Source of the DNA: Sipunculus nudus
Taxonomy: Eukaryota; Annelida; Sipuncula; Golfingiida; Sipunculidae
Direction: 5' to 3'
Assembly (NCBI GenBank): GCA_026874595.1
Contig: CM049314.1
Span: 74,476,300-74,540,299, forward strand
DNA length: 64,000 bases
Part shown: one piece after another, positions 1-11,378 of the stretch
How positions within the stretch are numbered: the stretch's first letter is position 1
Layout: each line of letters opens with the position of its first letter
Translations under genes and position numbers: made by a program
Notes under the pieces: model-generated
Told to the model about the DNA's origin: nothing
The model's input: only the letters and a program-made list of their open reading frames with translations
Database searches by the model: none

Positions 1-539
1 TATAAGAAGGCCAAGCATAGTCGAAGGAGGGTTTTTAAATCCTTTAAATCCATATTATATGACCCTCCGTGAAAACCACTTAACATTCAGTTTGTGTTGT
101 ATTGGCTCATCCGCCACAGCTTACTCTGCAATATTTATATGGTGCAGGGATGAAAATGTGGCAGTTCTTGGTACAATTTGATTACATTTAGGCAAGGATT
201 GAATGCATGGTTCTGGATCGATTCTTAAACAGACATATTAGTTACCATTTGTGTATGACTGTCCACTCACAGGTATATATATTGTAGAGGCTCTGCAATA
301 TCCAGCATTGTTATTTCTTCCTTTCCTGTATAAAAAAACATAGTGCGGAAAAGAACTAGGGAAAGAGCTGTTAAAATTTAATAATTTTACAAAAAGCAAA
401 TCTTTTAACAATCATGTTACTGGCGTATTGTAGTTCATTCATATTTATCATAAATGTATGTAACAAGTGATTTATATTGAGGAGCGGTATGAGCAATAAA
501 TATATTTACTGGGCAACATTTGACTCCCCTCCCCATATG
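1..539. other. A/T-rich non-coding sequence, nothing recognised
   Basis: I see no coding pattern, RNA gene or known repeat here. The only structured part is the microsatellite that follows. It may be intergenic or intronic. Confidence 0.5.
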
Positions 540-553
540 TGTATGTATGTATG

Positions 554-630
<77 letters not shown>

Positions 631-636
631 CGAGAG
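540..636. repeat. Compound microsatellite (GTAT)n-(TA)n-(GA)n
   Basis: Three simple tracts run into each other: GTAT units at about 540-559, a pure TA tract to about 592, and a GA tract with a few C interruptions to 636. Two antisense reading frames of 72 codons across it encode only Leu-Ser and Tyr-Ile runs and are artefacts of the repeat. Confidence 0.95.
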
Positions 637-2019
637 CAAATGTAAAAAAACATTAAATATAGTGTTCCAACAAACCAACAAATGAGTCAATAAATGTTAG
701 TTTACACATATTGAACTTGCCAATAGTTGATGAGCAAAAGTATGGTCCACAAGACCGCCCCCAACCACCTATCCCTAGATATACTCATGATTGATGGTGT
801 TTTACTTTACAATTATATATCAAGAAATATTTAAAATCAACTATTATATGAATTTAAAAATAATTTATTTTTGTTGATTTTCCAGTGTTTACCGTGCAGT
901 GCATATTATCCGAATACCACTTATCCAAAAAAGGCTTGTATCACAAATGTAGTGCGCCTATAAGACTGGGTATCAAAGACAATTCACAAATAGTTAATCA
1001 GGACTTCCATGCCGTGGGGTTTTAATAACTATGACAAATAAACAAGATTTTGTTTGTCTAAAGTGTCAATTATTTTTTAATCTGTTTGATCCAGTAAACT
1101 TTCCATCACATATATTTATCCAAATGGATAAACAGAAATTGGACAGAACGTAATATTACTATTTATGGATATTCCTTAGTTTATCCACAAAGTAAGCGTT
1201 GTTTGGGGCAATGAATATTTCAACAAAATATATAATTAAAAAGCTTACCTTAATCTCATGCTTTAAACTTCTTATTCTCTATATCTTCACTTGACAACCT
1301 GTTTTTCTTGTCCCGATGATGTGGCATGATGGTGTGAAGATGTCATGTCATGATGATGTGTAAGGGGGCTGTTACAGTAATACTTAGATATCACAATAGT
1401 GATGACATCATAAGGGATTATGACATCACAAAATGTTGACAAACACGTTGTTGATTTCATGTGTATATGTTTATTATAAAAATGGTGATGTCACAGTACT
1501 TTACAAGCATTATAAGACACTCTGGCATTACACAAATAAATTGTTTCATAATAGTGTCATTAGTTGCACTGTAGCTGCCTTTATGAAAATTAATTATGTG
1601 AATAATTTCCTTTACTACTTATATATATTCTATATATTTGAACTGACACATTAAGGTAATAGAATAGTATAATTTTTTGTAATATAAAAGCATATTCTCT
1701 TCTAAAGCTTTTACAATGCACTACTACGGGACTTTATTGAGAAAGGTTATTGTTATTTGAAAATGTTAAGAATAGCTTATACAGAAATTAGCCAGTTACA
1801 GAAATAATCACTTTTCTTGAAAGGAGGAATAAATATGTGTTAATGAATATTCATGGTACGTTAATATTAGATACACAACATGATAACAAACTTAACTTTA
1901 TTATTCTCTTTATGGGTCCTTTTCCAAAAGTAAATTGCATGCTAAATGAAGTTTTATTATGAGTGATGAAACTGTTTAATATTTGTTTAAACATAAACGT
2001 ACGCTATTTCACAAAAACA
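637..2019. other. A/T-rich non-coding sequence, no feature recognised
   Basis: This stretch has short random open frames only. Around 1310-1450 there is a loose cluster of GATGATGT/GATGTCA words (for example ATGATGTGGCATGATGGTG), suggesting an old degenerate short-period repeat. Nothing else is supportable. Confidence 0.4.
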
Positions 2020-2400
2020 AAAATAAATCTGCATATATTTGCATATGTCATAGTGTGTAATTCATGCCTTGTCGCAGAATTACACCTGCAGGACAGCAGT
2101 TCAGTAAGCTACATTTTGGTGTTTATTTCAAAGTTTCATGTAAAAAACCAACAGAATTGAAACCATTTCTTTAAAATTAGCATTATTGTAAATTTCCAAT
2201 AGGTTGCCATCACTTTTTAGTCTTCTTCAGCCATTTTCCAGTTGGGTATACTACAGGTTTTGATTTATAACAATACCTCACAATGAGTTTGGATGGTTAC
2301 GAAATTGTGCTAACGGCAAGGATGGACGGACGGAAAGAAGACGGTCATTATGGGTCAGCATGATTGACAGCCGGTGCGGCTTAGAATATTTACCATGAAT
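2020..2400 (+). repeat. Octamer-rich interspersed repeat, copy 1, with GGAC-type tail
   Basis: It opens with TGCATATATTTGCATATGTC-type sequence, continues through a segment shared with 3060-3145 (an ACCATTT/AAAATTAGCAT/GGTTGCCAT block), and ends near 2320-2390 with GGACGGACGGAAAGAAGACGG plus a degenerate GTCAGCATGATTGACAG. That ending resembles the tails of the CAAG/hairpin elements elsewhere, especially 33,750-33,844. Boundaries are approximate. Confidence 0.5.
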
Positions 2401-2929
2401 ATTAATTTTCTCCATAAAATTCCCCTTTACTCTATGGATCCATACCATTTAACATTCAATATGCAAATTAAACTTACCTTAATAAAATAGAAACTAAAAA
2501 CACTTGCATAAATTATAAATTTAAAGTGATCATAACACATTTTAAAATTATTATAGTGGTCATCCGATCATCTGCTTAATTATGCAAATTTATGCAAAAT
2601 ATGCAAATTATACTGACAAAAGTGAAAAAAATCATGAATGTGATTCTCATCTTTTGTAAAACAGGTATAAGATCTGCATTCTGAGGAAAGCTCTCGAAGG
2701 AATTGATGGCCTAAGAATATATTCATGTCTAAACAGGGCCTGTGAAATAACCTAGAAAATGATATTGCGATAGGGTGACATGAATATTCATTATTATCCA
2801 AAAATAATATGGAAAAACAGAAATACCCTTAAATTTCTTTCTCTATCAATGTGCATTTTCACTTGAGTAAATAAAAAGCTAAGGAGAACTTGTATTTTAA
2901 AAGATAGATGGATTTAAAGATATGTTTCA
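2401..2929. repeat. A/T-rich repeat-like sequence with ATGCAAAT words
   Basis: ATGCAAAT or near-identical words occur at about 2460, 2582, 2592 and 2601. It is probably part of the same repeat family as the flanking copies. A 73-codon antisense frame at 2580-2801 has no recognisable product. Confidence 0.4.
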
Positions 2930-3233
2930 AGAAAAAAGAACTTTTGGCCCTAAAATTTGCATGTATTTGCATACAGCATAATATGCAAATTCTGCAATGT
3001 CATAACACTACACCTAAAGGAAAAACATTTCAGTTTAAAACATTTTGCAGTTTATTTCAGTGATTAAATTTAAAAATTCACCAAGTTATAACCATTTTCT
3101 TAAACATCATCATTCCTGCAAAATTATCCAAGGTTGCCATGGAAACCATCAATTTTGAGGGATTTACCATGATTTTCGCGCTGGGCATACTGCAGATTCG
3201 GATTCAGTACCATTTATTACCCCTGAAAAGACT
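2930..3233 (+). repeat. Octamer-rich repeat, copy 2, interrupted by the LINE
   Basis: It repeats the module order of copy 1 (TTTGCATGTATTTGCATAC, ATATGCAAATTC, ACCATTTTCTTAAA, GGTTGCCATGG). It stops at AAAAGACT (3226-3233), where the L1-like LINE begins. The same eight bases follow the LINE poly-A, so the repeat was probably the insertion target. Confidence 0.5.
3226..3233 (+). repeat. Candidate left target-site duplication of the LINE
   Basis: AAAAGACT here is repeated at 5952-5959 directly after the LINE poly-A. A duplication starting with an A-run matches the TT/AAAA cleavage preference of L1-type endonucleases. Because an A-run is involved, part of the match could be chance. Confidence 0.6.
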
Positions 3234-5951
3234 GTATGCCTTGCATTAACACGATTTGCCTCCAGGGTTACGATTTTCTGAAAAAATACCCTGTCTATTA
3301 GAACGTATAGAAAATAAGAAAGTAGAAGGAACCATTTTGAGATCAAAAGTAAGATGGTTTGAGCAAGGTGAAAAAAGTAAAAAATATTTTTTTTTAATCT
3401 GGGAAAAAGTAACTTTAAAAATAAAACTGTCAGGAAATTAATACTTAATAATGGAAAGGTTATTGAAAATAACAAACAAATTCTGAGCTTGATTGCAAAC
3501 TTTTATGAAACCTTGTATTCCTCCACAATGCAGAAAACATCAGTATTGTACATTAAAACATCTACAAATTAATAATATTCCCACTTTAAATGTTGAAGAG
3601 CAAAATCTTTGTGAAGGAAAATTAAGTGCAGAAGAATGCCTTACAGCTTTAATGTCCATGAAAACCAATTAAAGTACAGGGAATGACGGAATATGTTCTG
3701 AATTTTATAAACATTTTTGGCCGATTTTTTGGGAAGTATATAGTTGACTCTCTGAATTATTCGCATGAAGTAGGGGAATTATCCTCATCACAAAAACAAG
3801 TAGTAATAACATTAATTGATAAAAATAAAGACCGTACAAAATTACAAAATTGGAGGCCAATTTCACTATTAAATGTAGATTATAAGATTGGATCAAAAGC
3901 ACTCTCTCTTAGACTACAAAAAGTAATTCCAAAACTAATTAATTCAAATCAGGCTGGTTATGTAAAAGGAAGAGATATTTTAGCAGTATCAGACTCATCA
4001 CAGAAATAATTAATTATACCAAAAAATACAACATAGTAGGCTTAATTAAAGCGTTAGATTTTGAAAAAGCATTCGACTCATTGGAATGGCCTTTCTTATT
4101 TCAAGTACTAAAAAGATTTGAATTTGGGCCATCATTTATTAGTTGGATCAAAATACTGTATAATAATATAAAGAGCTGCGTAATAAATGATGGAACGACA
4201 GCCCATTACTTCCCCATTGGCAGAGGTGTAAGACAGGGGGATCCATTGTCTCCATATCTGTATATCCTATGTATTGAAATATTAGCTATCAATGTCAGAA
4301 ATAATGATAACATAAAAGGAGTTAATATTTTTGGAAATTAAATTACTTCTTTTTACAGATGATATGAAAGCAGTGCTGTCAAATATTGACTCTGCAAATA
4401 AACTAATAAAAGAAGTCATACAATTTAAAAACATATCAGGATTAATACTTAACGTGGAAAAATCAGAAGCAATGTGGATTGAATCTAAAGTAAATCAATT
4501 AGAGAACCCAATAAAAATAAAATGGTCAAAGGAACATATTAAGATACTAGGTATACACTTTTCATATGATAAAGAAAAGGCTGCCTATTTAAATTTTGAA
4601 TAAAAAAGATGAAGCTAGCAGCCCAAATCTGGAAAACAAGGAACTTAACAATGTTGGGAAAAATCCAGATTATTAGACCATACTTGATTTCATCTTTTCA
4701 GTTTGTCTTTACATGTACTAATATACCTTTAAAATATATAAAAGAGATAAATAAATCAATATTCTCCTTTTTGTGGAATCCACAGAGGGAAATTTGAGAC
4801 GAGACCTATTAGTTCAACCAGTATCATGTGGGGGTTTGAATGTACCACATACAGAAAGTATAGCACGGACATGTAAAATACTATGGCTCCTTAAATGGTT
4901 AAGAAATCAAAGAAAAGAAATAATGGCTATCTGGAATAACATACTTGTAACCAAGGTAATAAATATTGATTTGTTATTACATTGTGATTACAGTGATGAT
5001 TTTATCTCTAATTTAGATTTGGATCCATTTTTACCAGATCTGTTAAAGGACTGGAGAAAGATTAAATTTGTTAAACCTTTTATAGATCAGGTAGAATGAA
5101 GATCAGCTGTGTAAAGATGAAAAAGGAGAAAGTGTTTCGTTACTTTCATGTAATTCCAAACGGTTGTATAATGCATTTGTAGCTCTTCTAAAGGTTGATG
5201 TTGTACCACGAATATCAAAATATTGTAGTAATAATGATGATATTAACTGGGAAAAAATTGTTTGTTACCTTTTAAAATATGTCATGATACACAATCCAAA
5301 TATTTTCAATATAAGCTCTTACAAGATATATCTGTTAATAATTATTGGTTGACGACATGGGGTTTGATAGATAGTAATTTGTGTACTTTTTGTAAAAATT
5401 ATATTGAAACAGTCGAACATCTTTATTGGTCATGTGAAAAAAGTACAAGATATTTTGAAACATGCATGTACAATAGTAGATTCAAGGTGTTCTGAGAAAT
5501 TATGTTTATGTAAAAATGATGTTCTTCTGGGTAATCCTACCTTTACTGATACTAAAAATTTATTCATTATATTGTGTAAATATTATATCTATTTGAGCAG
5601 GCAAAATCAAAATCATATGTCATTTACAGGATTGAAAAACAATTTAGCATATGTCAAACATATTGAGTTTATTATTGCAAAGAAAACAACAAACTTTGTT
5701 ATATCCATGATAGGTGGACTGGTATTTATGTATAAAGTGAATGCATTGATTAGTATGAAGAGTAAAAAGACTGTGTACACATTGTCTCCATATATGAAAT
5801 TTAACATTTCATTGAATTTTATTTGATGTAATTTCTTTTATCTTTTTTTTTAAATTATAATTGTATATGCATTACTATTTTAGGAAGAGTGAAAACTTCC
5901 TACTGCTGGTTTTGTATATATATTATCTTGAATAAACTTATTTAAAAAAAA
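3234..5951 (+). mobile_element. 5'-truncated L1-like non-LTR retrotransposon (LINE)
   Basis: The element begins in the linker between endonuclease and RT, so the endonuclease is missing. It then carries the RT core, thumb region and C-terminal zinc knuckle, a short A/T-rich 3' UTR with AATAAA-like TTGAATAAACTTA, and a poly-A run to about 5955. 5' truncation, A-tail and a short flanking duplication are the usual products of target-primed reverse transcription. RT sequence and CCHC position suggest the L1/Tx1 group; a tree would be needed to be sure. Confidence 0.88.
3256..5826 (+). pseudogene. LINE ORF2 remnant: RT and C-terminal zinc knuckle
   Basis: The remnant is read across several frames. 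Linker motif RSKVRWFEQGEKS lies near 3340-3380. RT blocks follow: LQNWRPISLLNVDY near 3842-3885, GYVKGRDI near 3958, DFEKAFDS at 4057-4080, GVRQGDPLSPYLY near 4225-4263 and FTDD at about 4352-4363, the equivalent of the FADD catalytic box with Ala changed to Thr. A thumb-like segment (LGIHFSYD, then NLTMLGKIQIIRPY) and a C-terminal CTFCKNYIETVEHLYWSC (C-x2-C-x8-H-x4-C, about 5382-5435) complete the L1-type order. Frame changes near 3985, 4335, 4605, 4780 and 5480 plus stops make it non-functional. Both Asp residues of the second catalytic box remain. Confidence 0.9.
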
Positions 5952-5959
5952 AAAAGACT
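5952..5959 (+). repeat. Candidate right target-site duplication of the LINE
   Basis: AAAAGACT follows the poly-A run and matches 3226-3233. Confidence 0.55.
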
Positions 5960-8132
5960 CGACCTTTTTCTTGACAACCCCTTGACCTGAACAAGGCATC
6001 TCAAAGCAGATATCCGAGAATTTGCAGAAAGCCTTACTCGAGATTCTGCTAAGGCGATAATTCCCCTTTTGTGACTACAACCCTGATTTCGGCCTCGATG
6101 ACCTAAAATCTGCAATTGGAGTCTCAACCGATACCCGGCAACAGCTTATTGCAGAGAAGAAGCTGATCAATCCTAATAATGGCAACATCAGTCATATACA
6201 GTATGAAAAACCAACCAGCCCCACCTCGGACTCGATTATACCTGATCAAAGTGATCCACATATAGGCGAATTACATAAAGTACTTCCTCAACATGGAGTC
6301 TAAGGTGGATGTACCACCCACAAAAGGCATCTTCTCGGGAGCTCCAACCGTCGTTCGCATTGATTCTCACCATAGATTGGTCAGGGCCAAAATTTTATTA
6401 AAAAAAACCATATAGTTAGGGTGCCAGTGTAAATATAGATAATCTGTTGGCTCGGCCTCCAGTGCATCAATTGGCTATTCGTCCCACTCTGGTGATGACC
6501 ACTTCCAACCATCCAATTATGCCCCCTTTTGTGAGTTGTCATCAGGTGAACTTTAAGTGTGGTTCATCAGCCATTATGAAAGCTTTAAACAGACCACCTT
6601 GACTGCTACTGGCAACTGAACCCAGAGGTCAACCAGGATTTCAGACACTATTACTCCCATCACCCGCTAGGTAGGTGCAAAGATGTGGATGCTCCCAACA
6701 ATCAGGTGCTAGGTGTCCCTCTCCTGCCAACCCGAGAATACTTCCAAGGACCACATTTGGTGCCCTCTTAAGCTGAGCATGCACATTCCAAAGCCACATG
6801 AGTCAATCATGGAACAGGGCTGTTTATTCTCCCACACAAGATCCATAACAACAGCTGCCTCGCTCTGTGGCAGAACACCATTATGTGGCTCCAGACTCCC
6901 ATAGTCGCCGGCAGGCTGGTCGCTCCAACCGCTACTGGAGACCGGCCCCCCTGAAGCAGCATGGCAGTATGGGGAGGGGACTCCAACAACAAACGACAGG
7001 TTTGATAATGGAATGGACCGACATTATCATCATAAGACTCGAGGACGACCAAGAAGCAGATCTAGCTCTGATTCCAGTGACAGAAGCTCCATTTAGAGGC
7101 GTCTGCTTAGCCGCCACTCTTCCAATTCTGATAGTTCTTCCAGGTCCATCAGTTCTAAGAGGCGCCATGCCCAGCACTGCCCGAGCAGGTTGCCTTGAAA
7201 GAAATTGGAAAGAGGAATTCATCCCACCAAGCGTTTAGGGTTGAAATTGGTATTGTCGAAATACAGCTGGGATGTGAATGCAGCTGACATTAGTGATCTG
7301 GTGCTATTGGTTTTTTTTGTCGGCTCACCATATTAAAATTGATTTGAACACGAATAGTATCATCTTCGCAGATTGTGCATGCTACTTAGAAAATCACCGC
7401 CTCAGGGAAAACCTGTCAGATATACGATGTTGCCACCTGCATCAAGGTACGTATACCACCGATGTCATTCTCATCCATTCCAGTCCAAATAGTAAGCTCA
7501 GAGACTGCAATTATGTAGTCGAATTACAAAACGAACTCAAGGGACTGTTAACTATGAGTGCTGTTGTCAGAGACGCGCAGTATGCTAGGAGGAACAAACA
7601 TGCGAATGGACAGCCGTTGAGGCTATTCAGGCTATTGGCAAAGGCACCATTTGAAAAGTCCTGCCAGATAGTTGGAAAGTATGTTCCTGAGGATTTGTTT
7701 CAGGTAACGTTGGTCTGAACTCGGGTGGTAACTTTTTTGTTTAACAATCTAAGGGGTATCTGTCCATCGAGCACATAGAGACCAGGTTCCCCATCCATCT
7801 GCTTCCCCGTTTCCTTGACTGCAAAGGGAAACATCCTGATGCACATTTGCAAGCCTTGGGTGAAGTACTGTTGGAATTCTCAGATTTGTTGCCCTCTATG
7901 ACCTTGGTTTTGGCTTTCTGTTTAAAATCAGACGCAAGATTGATACCGGATCAGCCCCCCTGTCTAGTATGGGGGAGGGGCGATATGAGAATAACTGTAC
8001 ATCTTTCACAGCAGGGGATCTCATCCAGTGACTGTAACAAATCAGAAACCCTGGCAAAGCTGACTTCCAGTGACCAGGATAGGGCTCCCTGCATCTGGAC
8101 AAAGCAAGTGACTACAATACAGCCTCAGAAAA
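5960..8132 (+). pseudogene. Decayed coding-like sequence, origin unknown (possibly a retroelement gag)
   Basis: GC content is higher than in the flanks, and coding-looking blocks switch frame often. They include an Asp/Leu-rich block near 6070-6300 and an Arg/Ser-dipeptide block near 7040-7180 (RSRSSSDSSDRSS, then SSNSDSSSRSISSKRR). The longest frame is 146 codons at 7278-7718 (contains RLFRLLAKAPFEKS); a 99-codon frame lies at 7847-8146. No catalytic motif is visible. RS-rich tails and loose capsid-like blocks occur in DIRS-order gag proteins, but that assignment is a guess. Near 7985-8025 it shares a block with 48,203-48,235 (ATGAGAATAACnGTnCA..., CAGCAGGGGATCTC), so its end merges with the repeat field. 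Confidence 0.35.
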
Positions 8133-10738
8133 CAAGGGACCTATGAGTCACGACGCTCAGCTGTTATATATGATAAAAAAATATTATTTAGAAATGAGGT
8201 ACATGCTGGTTTTGTGTGGAAATAAATATAAGCTGTATTATGAGTTGTTGTTGTTTAGCTTATGTATGATTTTGATAGTTCCTTTCGAGACAGGAAAGAG
8301 GATTGATTTCATTTATTTTATTAACAAATGGAGTACTATTGTCACACAGATTTTGACTTGGCTATATAACTTATAAGCAGAACGTATAATATAAGAGTTT
8401 AACTATTTATTAAAAAAAAATTACAAATATTGTCCAAAATATAATTTTTATTAAAAATAATAAGAGAATCATATGATTTTTAAAAATGAAATATAACTGA
8501 AATGATCATTAAAATAATATTAAAGAATATATTCATGAATGCATTCATGAATACATTTTGAAAGTATATGCACGAGTATTCATATACTTTCATTTTTACC
8601 TGAATTCCCATTCTTTATGCAAGAAATTTTATAATGGAGTACATAATCATATTCGTATTTAAATACAATTACAAAGTATTCGCACCATGTCTGGTATTTA
8701 TTCAGTTTTCACCAAACAATGATGTTGAGTATCCAGAATATACAAAATTCACACATTTAAATAATGATCATAAGTACCTGGTTTTATGGCTTTTATTTAT
8801 ATTAAAAAATAACTGTAAAAAATTCATTTTGGACTAATTTCACATCAATGTACACACTAGATACATTAAGAATCTAGATTAATATTATCAACTGCATCTT
8901 TGTCTATCATTAATTTCCTTCATATGATCCTAAATGATTAGTAATGAATAATATGATTTACTTCTTTATCATTAAAATTGAACTGAAAAATGCCATAGGT
9001 GACTGCATGGTGTTATTTGGAATACATGACATTCTACCCATCGATACAAGATTATTATATCATCAGTAAATGCAAGTTAATTTCCTGTTATTATAAACTA
9101 ACAAATTCCTTTTCCATTTTTCTTTAATTTGTTATTAAAAACCAATAAAAATTTATTAATTTATTGTTTATTGTTATGTTGTTGGTTAAAACTACTAGAT
9201 GAGTTGGGTTGATCACCTGGATCAACTGTGGCTGGCCATAAGCTGCCTGGATTCCGTGTATGCCTCGCCTCAAGCATGCATAATACAGGTGACTCAAGAG
9301 GGGCTGGAGAGAGCAAAAGTCTGACAGGGTCTCATAAAAATCATTAATAAAAGCTACAATTTTTGGCCAATTTCTTTCAGCTTTCTAAACTAAAAAGCTG
9401 AAATTCTTATGTGTGCATGATATGAAAATTATATCAACAGTGCTCACGGGAAACAAACGTGCCATGGTCACAGTTGGGCAAAATTTAAGGTACTTATTTT
9501 ATATTTATACTAATAACTTATAAAATTTGAAAAATTCAGAACTAATTTTGGGTATTCAATTGAATCTTGATTAAATAATGTTACATCCCTGACAAAAAAT
9601 CTCTTGCTTCAGCAATGCCCTTGTTAAGGGAGTAAATATATTTCTTGATTTTTTACAAAGTGCATTATGTTTGGGCCCATAACTTAAAACAATTACGAAA
9701 TACTGACATCATTCTGGCATGTGCATAGAGATTGAAAAATATGTATATTATTTATGATTAAAGTCAGATCAGTGGTTTTGATATTTGGCAGTCTTGAAGT
9801 GTAACAAGGGTTTTTAATGGAAAAATGAAGTTTTTCATTAATATCTCGAAGGTATTAAGTCCTAGTGACCAAATTCTTGGCATGGTTGGGGATTTTGGAG
9901 ACATCTAACTGTATGCCGAATTTAAGGAACTTAGAGCTGAAGCCGGGAAGCTGAGCTCTTGCAAACTGCATAACACTAGCTTGATGTAAACAATATGTTA
10001 CATGGTGCTTGAAAAACTTGAATAAAATCTACAGTTTTTGATCAACTGGTTTCAAATTTTTGGTGTTAACAGTTGAAATACTACCAAAAACATGCTGTGA
10101 AAATTAAATCCACAGTACTTACAGGAAAAAAAAGTGCCATGGTCAAATTTGGGAAAATTTAAGGTACCAATTTTTTATTTTTATTAATATTTTATAAAAT
10201 TTAAAAGATTTTCATCTAATTTTGGCTATACAATTTAATTTTGATTAATTAAAGTTATATTACTTGAAAAAAGGTCCATAGCTTTAACCTTTTTTTGTGT
10301 TAAGTGATCAAATATCTTTCCTGAATTTTTACAAAATGCATTATGTTTGGGCCCATAACTTTTTTAAATAAATAATACAGAAATAAATTCATAATACAGA
10401 AATAAATTCCGGCATGTACATAGGAACTATATAGAGGTATGGTAAATATGAGGAAAAACAGATGAGTGGTTTTGATATTAGGCAGTCCTGAAGTGTGAAA
10501 ATAGGTTTTTAATAAAAACATTGAGGTTTTCCTTAATTTCTCAAAGGAACGAAGTTGCAAAGACCCAGTTTTCGGCTTGGTAGGAGATCTTGGGTACATC
10601 TAACATTATGCCGAATTTTGGATTTCTAGGGTCTTACGGTTTCAAAACGTGCCACATCTACGGACGGACGGACGGACGGACAGACGACGGTCAGTGGACC
10701 ACGTCTATAGCTCAGATGACTTATAGTCAGCTGACATA
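8133..10738 (+). mobile_element. CAAG/hairpin element, family A, full-length copy 1 (2.6 kb)
   Basis: The head CAAGGGACCTATGAGTCA, then CGACGCTCAGCTG, starts at 8133. The tail is four-fold GGAC repeats at about 10,660-10,682, then a hairpin at 10,709-10,737 followed by AAAA. The interior is collinear with 54,627-57,583: the same GTTATATATGAT start, A/T-rich middle, a GGCTGGCCATAAGCTG / GCATGCATAAT block near 9230-9290, and a ladder of modules containing TGCATTATGTTTGGGCCCATAACTT and GGCAGTCTTGAAGTG. No protein is encoded. Two complete copies with the same ends define the unit. It looks like a non-autonomous rolling-circle (Helentron-type) element, which is inference. Confidence 0.7.
10709..10737 (+). 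other. 3' terminal hairpin of family A copy 1
   Basis: The left arm AGCTCAGATGACT pairs with AGTCAGCTGACAT around a TAT loop. The last bases of the right arm have decayed from the consensus GAGCT. Confidence 0.75.
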
Positions 10739-11378
10739 AAAATCAATAGCAAGCCTAATTTTCAAGCTTTTATTTTAAAATTTATGGTTAAACAAATTAT
10801 AATCATACGCTTACATATTATGAAGATTAAATCAACAGTACTCACAGGAAAAATACGTGGCATGGTCAAAGTTGGGTGAAATTTAAGGGACTGATTTTAT
10901 TTTTACGCTAATAACTTAAAAAATTACAAAATTTAAATCTAATTTTTGGTTTACGATTGAATCTTAATAAAACAAAGTTATATACTTTGAAAAAGTATCT
11001 AGCATAAAAAAATTCCATGTTAAGTGAGTAAATATTTTTCCTGATTTTGTCATGAGAATAAATGTTCACCTGTGACAGCAGGGGTGCTCGACCAGTGTTG
11101 CATCACTAATAAGGTTACCCAGGCAGGGCTGCAGTGACCAGAAATGGGCGGCCTGTAGCTTGACAATGCAAATTAATACGTTTGAGCCTAAAAAACTTAA
11201 ATAACTAGCCATTTTTTTAGATTTTACTTTCAAATTTCAGAATTTAACAGATTAAATCCTTATTTGTACCTGCTGTGAAAATTAAATCAAATGTTCTTAC
11301 AAGAGAAAAAACCAACCTTGGTCAATTTTGGGCAAAATTTAAGGTACTGATTTTATATTTATGCTAATAACTTTAAAA
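10739..11378 (+). repeat. Partial family A modules
   Basis: Two truncated copies of the family A ladder (the CAGTACTCACAGGAAAAA and GGTCAAAGTTGGG...AATTTAAGG blocks) occur at about 10,800-11,045 and 11,270-11,370. They are separated by a CAGCAGGGG segment near 11,075. Neither has a complete head or tail. Confidence 0.6.

Noticed and set aside
435-690. Two 72-codon antisense frames
   Set aside because: They translate the TA and GA microsatellites into Tyr-Ile and Leu-Ser runs.
3164-3475. 103-codon antisense frame
   Set aside because: It is antisense to the LINE linker region and has no motif.
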